From: JAODBQ01 sp047602055
Lineage (GTDB): Bacteria > Actinomycetota > Acidimicrobiia > Acidimicrobiales > Ilumatobacteraceae
Direction of reading: 5' to 3'
NCBI GenBank assembly: GCA_047602055.1
Contig: JASGIG010000001.1
Span: 3,410,001-3,474,000 of the forward strand
Length of the DNA stretch: 64,000 nucleotides
The notes beneath the pieces were generated by a model. It worked only from the letters and a program-made list of their open reading frames with translations. It made no database searches and was not told the origin of the DNA. The position numbers and the translations under genes were made by a program. Below are positions 35,945 through 44,934 of this stretch, piece after piece (the first letter of the stretch is position 1; every line of letters starts with the position of its first letter).

Positions 35945-36998
35945 ATGGCGTTGAAGCGCACTGCTCGTGTTCCACGAGTCGAACCGTGTTTGGCACAAGC
36001 TGGCGAAGTTCTGCCGGAGCCGAACCTGCGCAAGATCAGGGCGATCGCCGCGGCGAGAGTGAAGACCGACAAGTCGACGCCAGGATCCTGGCGCAGCTGC
36101 TCGCCGCGGATTTCCTTCCCGAGACGTGGGTTGCTGACGACCGCACCCGACGGTTGCGGCGGTTGACGGTCCGGCGCGGTCATCTCCTCAGGCAGCACGT
36201 CCGGTTGAAGAATCAGGTGCACGCGATGCTGGCCCGCAACCTGGTGTCGACGTGCCCGCACGCCGACATGTTCTCCGCCGTCGGACGGCGCTTCCTCGCC
36301 GAGCAGGAACAGCCCAGCGACGAGTGGCGCAGCTTCGACGCGCTGATGCGCCAGCTGGACTTCCACGGCGCAGAGCTCGCCAAGGTCGAGCGCGACATCG
36401 GCATCGAAGCCATCGACGACCCGATTGTCACCCGCCTGATGACGGAACCCGGCATCGACGTCACCGTCGCAAGATCACTGTCGTCGCCGCGGTCGGTGAC
36501 TTCTTCCGGTTCCCGACACCCGACCGGCTCGTCGCCTATCTCGGGCTCAACCCGAGAGTCCGCCAGTCCAGCAACGCCCCAGCGGTCCACGGCCGCATCA
36601 CCAAAGCCGGCCCCGCCCAAGCCCGCGGGATGCTCGTCGAGGCCGCGTTCTCCGCGGCCCGCACACCCGGACCGATGCGCGCCTTCATCGGCGCATCCGC
36701 GACCGCCGCGGCGTGCAAGTCGCCACCGTCGCTGTGGCCCGTAAGCTGGTCATGCTGTGCTGGCACCTGGTCACCAACGGCGAGGATTGCGCCTTCGCCC
36801 CGGCCCAGCCTCACCGCCTACAAGCCCCGACGGCTCGAGCTCGCCGCCGGCGCCACCTCCCGCCGAGGGCCCGTCGCCGGACCCAGCCGGGACTACCACA
36901 TCAAGCAGCTACGCGACGCCGAGAAGGCGCTCGTCGAGCAAGCCGAGCGGGCCTACGCCATCGCTGTCGGCCACTGGCAACCGAACGACTTGCGATGA
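35945..36998 (+). pseudogene. Decayed IS110-family transposase
   Basis: Pieces in three frames: KIRAIAAARVKTDKS, then ARILAQLLAADFLPETWVAD and VRRGHLLRQHVRLKNQVHAM (DEDD domain), then TVVAAVGDFFRFPTPDRLVA and YLGLNPRVRQSS (transposase_20), then a C-terminal SRDYHIKQLRDAEKALVEQA. Shifts occur near 36073 and 36473, with more after 36700. The N-terminal catalytic Asp region is missing. Non-functional. Confidence 0.8.
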
Positions 36999-36999
36999 C

Positions 37000-37231
37000 C
37001 AAAGGTCTGTCGATGTCGAGCTCCGAAGGGTAGGAATCAGATGTCGCACACCCGCGGATAGACCCGATCGACCACTCACGGACCACGTCGGAAGAACCAG
37101 AGAGTCCTCGCCGGGGGGGGTGGAGTGAGTCCCATCACGTGGTGTAGGAGGCCTCGACCATCGCTGGGGTGATGGTGGTCATCGTGCGATTCTCGGAAGC
37201 GACCAAGCCAACGAGAAGGACGCACGATGAC
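37000..37231. other. Non-coding gap with an inverted repeat, possible left end of a lost IS
   Basis: No convincing gene. CATCGTGCG (37180-37188) and CGCACGATG (37221-37229) form a stem with GAGAAGGA before an ATGAC at 37227. This looks like a transposase start region truncated by the IS3-B insertion at 37232. Confidence 0.35.
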
Positions 37232-38750
37232 TGGTTTGCGTCTGACTTCGCCGCGGAGGATGGATCGCGAAATGACCCAAGGCTGGTTGTCTCCTCGATC
37301 ACGTTGAGAGGAGCAGTTGATGACCGAGGCGAGGACGCGGAGGCAGCCGAAGAGGTTGTCGGCGGAGACGAAGTGGGAGATCTTCTTGCAGGTGACCGCG
37401 GGCGAGATCTCCCAGGCCGACGCGGCGCGCAAGTGGCAGGTCGACGTGTCGACCGTGATCGGGATCCGGCGCACCGTCAAGGACGCGGCGTTGGCTGCGC
37501 TGGCCCGCCAGCCTGGCCGGCCGGTCAAGGAACGGAACTGGGAGCTCGACGCGGCGCGGACCGAGATCGCGGCGTTGACCGAGGCGATCAAGGCGCAAGC
37601 GATCGAGTTGGCGGTGATCCGGGGAAAGTCCGGTTGGGGCTGACCGGCGCGCTCCCGGCGAGAGTCCCCGCCGATGTCAAGGAGCTGGTCCTCAAGACTG
37701 TCGACGACGCTGTCGCCGGCGGGTTCGCCCACAGCTGGGTGTGCTCGTTGTGGCAGGTGTCCGACGACCGTGTCCACCGCTGGCGGGCCCGCCGCCGCGA
37801 TGTCGGCACGCTCGCCGACCGGGCGCCCGGAGGCCATCCGGCGCATGGGATCCTGCCCGCCGAGATCGACGCGATCCTGGAGATCGTCGAGCGGTGGGGG
37901 CCCATCGACCGGTCGCACCGCAAGCTCGCCCACCGCGGCTCCTACGAGGGTCTGGTGTGGGTCGCCCCGTCGACGTTCCGGCGTGTCCTGGCCGCTCACG
38001 GGCTCGTGGTGCCTCAGCTGCCGCCGCGGACCCGCAGCGAGAAGAAGCCGTGGCCGGAGTGGCTGGTGTGGGAACCGAACCGGATCTGGATCTACGACGC
38101 CACCCACTTCAGCCGCGCCAGGCGGGTCGTGTTCGCGATCGTCGACATGGTCAGCCGACGGTGGATCGACACGCTCGTGTCTGTCGAGGAGACCGCCACC
38201 CAAGTGCAAGTGATCTTCGAGCACGCCGTCGAGGCCGAAGGACTGCTCGACTTGCTCACCGACGCGCGTCTCGACCTGGCCGTCGATAACCCGAACCGGC
38301 CGATCCTGCTCGCCGTGTCCGACAACGGCCCGCCGATGGCCTCGCGCGACACCCGGGCGTTCATGACGCTGCTGGCCATCGCGCAGCATCGCGGGCGGCC
38401 CCACACCCCGACGGACCAGGCCTGGATCGAGAGCTTCTTCGGGCACATCAAGGGCGAGTGGCCCCACCTCGAAGACATCGTCGATCCTGTCGTGCTCGAG
38501 GTCGAGCTGGCCCGTGTGCGGATCGAGTACAACAGCGTGAGACTGCACGAAGCGATCGGCTACGTCACCCCCGACGACGAGCACTACGGCCGAGGACAAG
38601 CCATCCGTGAGGCCCGCCGGCAAGGCCTCCAACGAGCCCGACAAGAACGGCTCGAACACCACCGCCGGCACAACCACCCGAACCCCGAGGAGACCCCATG
38701 AGTTGGATCATTTCCAACCCGTTCTCCGCGGCAAAGTCAGAAACGCCTCA
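37232..38750 (+). mobile_element. IS3-family element IS3-B, copy A
   Basis: It is 1519 bp. The left end starts TGGTTTGCGTCTGACTTCGC and the right end (complement) TGAGGCGTTTCTGACTTTGC; both continue CGCGGAG. Same length as copies B and C. No target duplication, so one flank was rearranged. Confidence 0.9.
37320..38701 (+). CDS. IS3-B transposase OrfAB, made by programmed -1 frameshift
   Basis: OrfA (37320-37643) holds the HTH (KWEIFLQVTAGEISQADAAR, KWQVDVSTVIG) and a short coiled coil. It overlaps the OrfB frame, which has no good start of its own. GGGAAAG at 37622-37628 is a classic X-XXY-YYZ slippery heptamer read GGA-AAG in OrfA. A -1 slip there gives a single 460-residue protein. The OrfB DDE core is IYDATHFSRARR, LAVSDNGPPMAS and DQAWIESFFGHIKGE. 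Confidence 0.85.
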
Positions 38751-38783
38751 GGTCTGTCCGCGTGACGCCGCCCTGCCTGGCGA

Positions 38784-39776
38784 TCAAGCGATCATTCCGG
38801 GCGTGACCGCCCACGCGGCGATCGCGCCGGAGACGTCACCTACCGCCAGCCCTGTGCCATCGGTGCTCCACGCGATCGTCGTGATCTCGTCGGCGCCGTC
38901 GGCGCACCACACGGGTCCCCCCAGGTCGCGCAGGTGCCAGATGCAGACTCGCCCGCTGGTGTCGGCCGTGGCCACGAGTAGGCCAGCGGGCGAGGCGGCG
39001 AGCGCTGTGATCGGTTCACCGTGGCCGATCGCGCAGGTTGGCTGGTTGCCGGGTTCGCCGCCGTTGACGGTCCAGAAGGTCAGTTCGTCGTCGGCGGCGG
39101 CGATGACGCCGGCGGGCGCGCGACTGCAGGCGAGGTGGCGAACGGGGTCGGGGTATCCGCTGAGCTCCCGGCCGTATGCCTCGTCGCCGACGGTGAGGAC
39201 ATGGATCGATCCGGCGAGATCGCCGACAGCGACGTAGCGGGCGTGTGGGTCGGCGGCGACGGAGATGCCACCTTCGAGGTCAACCCGTGCGTCGACGAGG
39301 TGGAGGCCGATGTCCACGAACGCGATCTCGTCGGCGCCGACGGCGACGAGGTACGACGGCGTCAGCGCGGCGAGCGCACGAAGCTGGCCGGCGCCGAGAT
39401 CGAGCGCCGGACGCGGCGGGTGTGTGCCGATGACGACGAGCTCATGGCGATGCGCAGTGACGAGCGCAGCTCCGGTCCAGAGCATGGCCCCGAGTGGCCC
39501 GGCATCACCGGGGATGGCGTGGAGGCCGTCGCAGCCGGCGAGGGTGATCGTGCCGTCGCGGTAGCCGCAGGCGTGAGCGGTAGCCCCGGCCCAGAAGCCA
39601 GCGAGGGCGACGCCGTGGCCGTGCTGCCCTTCGATCGGCGGCCCAGCGTCGACGGAGACGGCGCCGTCGGCAGCGATGGCGAGGAGCCGGCCGTCGCTTG
39701 ACCAGTCGAGGGCAACGACGGCGTCGGGCATCTGCCACGAGCGGCCGGGCACGACGACGGTGAGCTCGGGGCTCAT
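38784..39776 (-). CDS. WD40-repeat protein
   Basis: Protein of 330 residues built of beta-propeller blades: VVALDWSSDGRLLAIAADGA, ALAALTPSYLVAVGADEIAF, ISVAADPHARYVAVGDLAGS, ITALAASPAGLLVATADTSG with VCIWHL, and TTIAWSTDGTGLAVGDVSG. No signal peptide. Its ATG overlaps the stop of the COG0523-like gene (ATGA), so it is in that operon, behind the candidate zinc operator. A scaffold or metal-handling partner is inference only. Confidence 0.75.
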   Translation of the reverse strand: MSPELTVVVPGRSWQMPDAVVALDWSSDGRLLAIAADGAVSVDAGPPIEGQHGHGVALAGFWAGATAHACGYRDGTITLAGCDGLHAIPGDAGPLGAMLWTGAALVTAHRHELVVIGTHPPRPALDLGAGQLRALAALTPSYLVAVGADEIAFVDIGLHLVDARVDLEGGISVAADPHARYVAVGDLAGSIHVLTVGDEAYGRELSGYPDPVRHLACSRAPAGVIAAADDELTFWTVNGGEPGNQPTCAIGHGEPITALAASPAGLLVATADTSGRVCIWHLRDLGGPVWCADGADEITTIAWSTDGTGLAVGDVSGAIAAWAVTPGMIA

Positions 39777-40729
39777 CGATGGGCGGCGGCGAAGTCCGCG
39801 TGGAGGGAGGCGACGGGGAGGCCGCGGCCGATGAGCACGACCGTGCTCGTCGTCGAGCGCCGCCCGGCCGGATGCTCGGCCTCGGAGTGGCTCATCGCCC
39901 ACGAGCGGACGCCGTGCACGCAGGTCCGCTCGGTCTGACCGGGCACGGCGATCGCGCCCTGGAGGCGCAGCAGCCGCGCCGCGTGTCCGGCGATGATCTC
40001 ATCGAGCCACTCGTCGACACGGTCCGCGTTCAGCGCCCGGTCGGTCCGACAGACCACGGTGACCGGGGCGTCGTCGCCGAGGAACGGTGACGGCTCGCCG
40101 GGCGGCTGCCCGATCGCCGGCGCGCCGTGCCAGGCATGGATGTCGACGAGCTCGTCGAGGGCGTAGCCGGCGATGGCCGGGGCGATGATCGGCCCGACCT
40201 GGTTGAGCGAGCGCAGGACGTGGCCGATCGCGCCGAGCGCATCGGGCGTGACGTGACGGCTGCGGGCGACGAGGACCCGGTCGGCGACCGCCAACCGGTC
40301 GAGGCCGACATCGGTGTCGATTGGTCCGCCGGTTGCGAGCCGCGTCGCCCAGTGGACTGCATCCACGGTGGCGAGCACGGCGTCGATGCGCACGAGGCGG
40401 GCCAGGAGCGGGTCGGACAGGATCGTGTGGATGGCCGTGATCGCGTCGTCGTGACCGTCGAGGGCGACCACCACCCGACGTGGCGGCCTGCGACGGCGGA
40501 CCGCGCGAGCGATGCCGTCCACGAGGTCGACGCGCATCTGGCAGCACGAGCAACCGGGCGTGCGTGACCCGACGTCGGCCTCGACCACGATGCTCCTGCC
40601 CACGTTCGCGCCGGCGAAGGTCGCCGAGGCGACGAAGGCGACGTCAGCGGCCGGATGCGCCAGTTGCGCGACCAGGGCCGGCAGCTCGCTGCCGCCGGCA
40701 GCAAGCGTCAGAGAAATTTGGTCAGACAC
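39773..40729 (-). CDS. COG0523/CobW-like protein lacking the P-loop
   Basis: Protein of 318 residues from GTG 40729. It keeps the metal-binding GCSCC (59-63) in the place of GCICC of COG0523 proteins, and a CobW C-terminal-like end (LLRLQGAIAVPGQTERTCVH and VHGVRSWAM). The N-terminal GxxGxGKT nucleotide-binding loop is absent: the protein starts SDQISLTLAAGGSELPALV. It is thus probably not a GTPase. It is divergent from rpmB, sharing a 45-bp control region with the intact cobW operon. Possibly a zinc carrier or a partner of the neighbouring GTPase. Confidence 0.7.
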   Translation of the reverse strand: MSDQISLTLAAGGSELPALVAQLAHPAADVAFVASATFAGANVGRSIVVEADVGSRTPGCSCCQMRVDLVDGIARAVRRRRPPRRVVVALDGHDDAITAIHTILSDPLLARLVRIDAVLATVDAVHWATRLATGGPIDTDVGLDRLAVADRVLVARSRHVTPDALGAIGHVLRSLNQVGPIIAPAIAGYALDELVDIHAWHGAPAIGQPPGEPSPFLGDDAPVTVVCRTDRALNADRVDEWLDEIIAGHAARLLRLQGAIAVPGQTERTCVHGVRSWAMSHSEAEHPAGRRSTTSTVVLIGRGLPVASLHADFAAAHR

Positions 40730-40734
40730 TCCAC

Positions 40735-40757
40735 CAGTATAGGAATAGTTCCTACTG
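40735..40757. promoter_or_regulatory. Candidate Zur operator, box 1 (divergent promoter)
   Basis: A 23-bp near-palindrome with core TAGGAATAGTTCCTA (40740-40754) and outer arms CAGTA/TACTG. It fills the gap between the COG0523-like start (40729) and rpmB (40775). Related boxes are at 52184-52210 and 58218-58232. Confidence 0.6.
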
Positions 40758-40774
40758 TTGCTAACGTGCATGGG

Positions 40775-41011
40775 ATGTCGAAGACCTGTCAGCTGTTCGG
40801 TACCAAGCCCGGGTTCGGGAAGTCGGTGTCGCACTCCCATCGCCGCACGAACCGGCGGTTCGATCCCAACGTCCAGACCAAGCGGCTGTGGCTGGCGTCC
40901 GAGCACCGCTGGGTGCGGCTGCGGCTGTCGACCCGGGCGATCAAGACCATCGACAAGCGCGGCGTGGAGTCGGTGGTCGCCGAGCTGCGCCGGCGGGGGG
41001 TGAAGGTCTGA
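40775..41011 (+). CDS. rpmB: Ribosomal protein L28, zinc-independent paralogue
   Basis: Protein of 78 residues: SKTCQLFGTKPGFGKSVSHS, HRRTNRRFDPNVQTKR. Only one Cys remains, so the paired CxxC zinc ribbon of the standard form is missing. Such C-minus L28, L33 and L31 copies replace the zinc forms when zinc is scarce and are Zur-repressed in Actinobacteria. First gene of a tightly packed operon. Confidence 0.9.
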   Translation: MSKTCQLFGTKPGFGKSVSHSHRRTNRRFDPNVQTKRLWLASEHRWVRLRLSTRAIKTIDKRGVESVVAELRRRGVKV

Positions 41012-41181
41012 TGGCCTCGTCGTCGAAGGAGAAGCGCCCGATCATCAAGCTGCGCAGCACCGCCGGCACCGGCTACACGTACGTGACCCGCAAGAACAAG
41101 GTCAACGACCGCGAGCGGCTCGTGTTGCGCAAGTACGACCCGGTGCTGCGCCGGCACGTCGAGTTCAAGGAGGAGCGGTGA
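41011..41181 (+). CDS. rpmG: Ribosomal protein L33, zinc-independent paralogue
   Basis: Protein of 56 residues: KRPIIKLRSTAGTGYTYVTR, KNKVNDRERLVLRKYDPVLR. No Cys at all, so it is the C-minus form. Its ATG overlaps the rpmB stop by one base (TGATG). Confidence 0.92.
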   Translation: MASSSKEKRPIIKLRSTAGTGYTYVTRKNKVNDRERLVLRKYDPVLRRHVEFKEER

Positions 41182-41422
41182 AGCAGGGCGTCCACCCCGG
41201 GTACCGGACGGTGGTGTTCGAGGACTCGTCGGCCGGCCAACGATGGCTCGGGCGGTCCACGATCCGGACCGACCGCACCACGATCGTCGACGGCGTCGAG
41301 TATCCGCACGTGGTGCTCGACGTCTCGATGTACAGCCATCCCTTCTACACGGGCCAGATGAAGATCGTCGACACCGCCGGACGGGTCGAGCGGTTCAACA
41401 AGCGCTACGGCGAGCGTCGGCG

Positions 41423-41426
<4 letters not shown>
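41178..41426 (+). CDS. rpmE2: Ribosomal protein L31 type B, zinc-independent
   Basis: Protein of 82 residues from a GTG overlapping the rpmG stop (GTGA). MKQGVHPGYRTVVFEDSSAG and VVLDVSMYSHPFYTGQMKIV are typical of type B L31, which lacks the CxxC zinc site and carries the extra internal loop. GRVERFNKRYG ends the protein. Confidence 0.92.
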
Positions 41427-42628
<1,202 letters not shown>

Positions 42629-42632
42629 CCGG

Positions 42633-42884
42633 ATGAACGATCTCGACCGCTACCTCAGCGGCACCAACCTGCTCGACTGCCAGGGCCGCGTCGACCACGC
42701 CCTCACCCTCCTCGTCGACGGCCGCGTCCGCATCGAGCACGGCTCGCGCACGATCGTCGTCGACCCGACGACCGGTCACGTCGAGCCGCCCGGCGCCGCC
42801 GTCCCCGACCACGTGCTGCACGCGGCTGGCGAGCTCGCCGGCCACCCCATCCCGACGCGCCACCACCGGCACGTCCATCGATGA
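42633..42884 (+). CDS. Small hypothetical protein with a His-rich C-terminus
   Basis: Protein of 83 residues, four bases after cobW. MNDLDRYLSGTNLLDCQGRV opens it and it ends TRHHRHVHR, a plausible metal-binding tail. It overlaps the next gene by ATGA. I recognise no family. Position inside the zinc operon makes a zinc-handling role likely but unproved. Confidence 0.6.
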   Translation: MNDLDRYLSGTNLLDCQGRVDHALTLLVDGRVRIEHGSRTIVVDPTTGHVEPPGAAVPDHVLHAAGELAGHPIPTRHHRHVHR

Positions 42885-43747
42885 CGTCATCCGATCGACC
42901 GGCCCGAGGGCTCGACTGGGCCAGCGACGCCTCGCGGCGATGGGCCGACCACGCCGACCGGCTCGAAGCGATGCTCATCCCAATCGACGACATCCTGTTA
43001 CCGGCCGCGGCGATCGGCCGCGGCGAGCGCGCCGTCGACATCGGGTGCGGCCGCGGCGCCACCACCCGAGCGGCAGCGTCGCAGGCCGGACCGCTCGGCA
43101 CCGCCACCGGCATCGACATCTCGGCCACCCTGATCGCCGAGGCCGGCGCGATCCCACCTCCGCCGGCCGCGGCGTCGATCGACTGGATCTGCGCCGACGC
43201 CGCCGCTCACCCCTTCCCGCCCGCCGCGCACGACGTGGCGATCTCCCGGTTCGGGGCAATCTTCTTCGAGCACCCGGTCGCCGCGTTCGCCAACCTCGCC
43301 GCCGCCGTCCGATCGGGCGGGCGACTGGCCATGGCCGTGTGGCAGCGCCGGGACGCCTCCGAGTTCCAGTCGCTGTCGATCGACATCGCCGTGCGCGTCG
43401 CCGCCGAGCACGGTGTCGAACTGCGGCCCGCTCCCCCGGACGCCGGGCCGTTCGCCTACGGATCCGACACCCACACGCGACCGATCCTCGAGGCGGCCGG
43501 TTGGATCGACGTCGCCGTCGAACCCCACGAGTTGCCGCTCTACGTCGGCGGACCTGGCACGACCCCGGAGCAGGCAGTCAAGATGGGCCGCGAGACCGGG
43601 CCGCTCGGCATGCTCCTGCGCGACGCGCCCATCGACGTCGCCGACGCCGTTGCCGCCGCGCTCGTCGAGGAGATGCACGCCCGCTGGGTCGGCACCGGCG
43701 TCGCCCTGACCGCCGCGATCGCGATCGTCACCGCCCGCCGACCATGA
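42881..43747 (+). CDS. SAM-dependent methyltransferase, paralogue 1
   Basis: Protein of 288 residues with a class I core: AVDIGCGRGATTRAAA (motif I), GIDISATLI, CADAAAHPFPPAAHDVAISR (motif II/III), and VRSGGRLAMAVWQ. By eye about two-thirds identical to 58294-59163, including SEFQSLSIDIAVRVAAEHGV and YVGGPGTTPEQAV. Last gene of the cobW operon by ATGA overlap. The substrate is unknown; UbiE-like enzymes are the closest general group. Confidence 0.8.
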   Translation: MTSSDRPARGLDWASDASRRWADHADRLEAMLIPIDDILLPAAAIGRGERAVDIGCGRGATTRAAASQAGPLGTATGIDISATLIAEAGAIPPPPAAASIDWICADAAAHPFPPAAHDVAISRFGAIFFEHPVAAFANLAAAVRSGGRLAMAVWQRRDASEFQSLSIDIAVRVAAEHGVELRPAPPDAGPFAYGSDTHTRPILEAAGWIDVAVEPHELPLYVGGPGTTPEQAVKMGRETGPLGMLLRDAPIDVADAVAAALVEEMHARWVGTGVALTAAIAIVTARRP

Positions 43748-43820
43748 CGTCGTCCGGGCGAGTGGTCGGCGCTCCAGCAAGGAGGCGCCACAGACGACGG
43801 ATCGTCCGGCAGGTGCCGCC

Positions 43821-44399
43821 GTGATCTGTGCCGCGACGGCCCTCGACGCCGTGTTCGTGGCGGTGGCCTTCGGTCTGCGCTCGTGGCTCCAATGGCGACG
43901 GACCGGCGACGCGGGGTGGCGTCTCGGGCGGACGCACAGCCGGATCGAGATGACGGCCCGTGCGCTGATGTTCATGGCCGCCGCGTTGCTCGTCGCCTCG
44001 CTCGTCGGCGAGTCGTGGAGGACGTCGCCCGTCGTCTTCGCTGCGGGCGCTGCCGCGGCCATCGCCGCCATCGTCCCGGTCGCCGTCGCGCAACTGCAGA
44101 TGGGCGCATCATGGCGGATCGGGGTCGATCCCGACGAGCGGACCGAGCTCGTCACCGCCGGGATCTACGCCCACGTCCGTCATCCCATCTACACGGGCAT
44201 GACCGCGTTCACCGTGGCCCAAGGCCTGATGCTGCCCTCGCCGTGGACGCTCGCCGCGGTCGCAGCGATGACGGTGGGTGCCGAGCTGCAGGCTCGCGCC
44301 GTCGAGGAGCCGTACCTCGGTGCCACCCACGGTCCGCGGTTCGCGACGTGGGCCCGCACCGCCGGCCGCTTCGTCCCCCGGCTCGGCCGGCTGTCCTGA
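43821..44399 (+). CDS. Isoprenylcysteine carboxyl methyltransferase-like membrane protein
   Basis: Protein of 192 residues from a GTG, with about four membrane helices. LVTAGIYAHVRHPIYTGMTA is the ICMT/PEMT hallmark (GxYxxxRHPxYxG), and EEPYLGATHG with the final helix follows. It methylates an unknown membrane substrate. It lies 73 bp after the methyltransferase and may share its transcript. Confidence 0.8.
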   Translation: MICAATALDAVFVAVAFGLRSWLQWRRTGDAGWRLGRTHSRIEMTARALMFMAAALLVASLVGESWRTSPVVFAAGAAAAIAAIVPVAVAQLQMGASWRIGVDPDERTELVTAGIYAHVRHPIYTGMTAFTVAQGLMLPSPWTLAAVAAMTVGAELQARAVEEPYLGATHGPRFATWARTAGRFVPRLGRLS

Positions 44400-44451
44400 C
44401 ACGGGGCCGAGCGGTCCTCAGAGCGGCCGGGGTTGCGGCCGAACCATCAAG

Positions 44452-44471
44452 ATATTAGGACTCGATAATAT
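44452..44471. promoter_or_regulatory. Candidate ArsR/SmtB-type operator overlapping the start codon
   Basis: ATATTA, eight bases, TAATAT: a 6-8-6 dyad in otherwise GC-rich DNA. It covers the ATG of the ArsR gene, consistent with autorepression. Confidence 0.5.
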
Positions 44472-44847
44472 GGTGGAGTTGGAGGCCGCCGAGCTGCTCA
44501 AGGCGTTCGCCCGCCCCCCTCGGTTGGCGATCGTGCTCGAGGTGCACGGCGGCGAGCGCTGCGTCCACGACCTGGTCACAGTGCTCGACGCGGCCCAGCC
44601 GCTGGTGTCCCGGCACCGCAGGATCCTCGCCACGCCGGTGTGCTCACCGGGCGGCGGCGTGGCCGTGAGATGGCCTACTCCATCGCCGGCGACCACGTCG
44701 TCCACGTCGCGCTCGACGCCATCGAGCACGCCAACGAGAGGAACCAACCACGCCCACGCCCACGGCCCCGACCGCGGCCACGCCAGCGACTACGTCCACG
44801 ACGGCCACCGGCACGCCGCCCATGGCGAGCGGGGCGCCGAACACTGA
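44470..44847 (+). pseudogene. ArsR/SmtB-family metal sensor with His-rich tail, two compensating frameshifts
   Basis: Frame 1 starts MVELEAAELLKAFARPPRLA and reaches AAQPLVSRH (recognition helix). A missing C near 44628 puts the wing (GVLTGRRRGREMAYSIAGDH) in frame 2, and an extra base near 44749 returns to frame 1 for NHAHAHGPDRGHASDYVHDG and HRHAAHG. The net shift is zero and frame 1 is open throughout, but without the two changes the wing is scrambled. The His tail and the location argue for zinc or a similar metal as effector. Confidence 0.7.
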
Positions 44848-44934
44848 CCTCGCCTCGACAGAGGTGGAGGCGCCCGCCGGCCGAACGGTCTGCGTCGCGG
44901 CCACGAACACGTGACCGCGGCGCCGTTGCGCTCG

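Noticed and set aside
36999..37231. A small regulatory RNA in the gap before IS3-B copy A
   Set aside because: The only structure is the CATCGTGCG/CGCACGATG stem, better explained as a truncated IS end.
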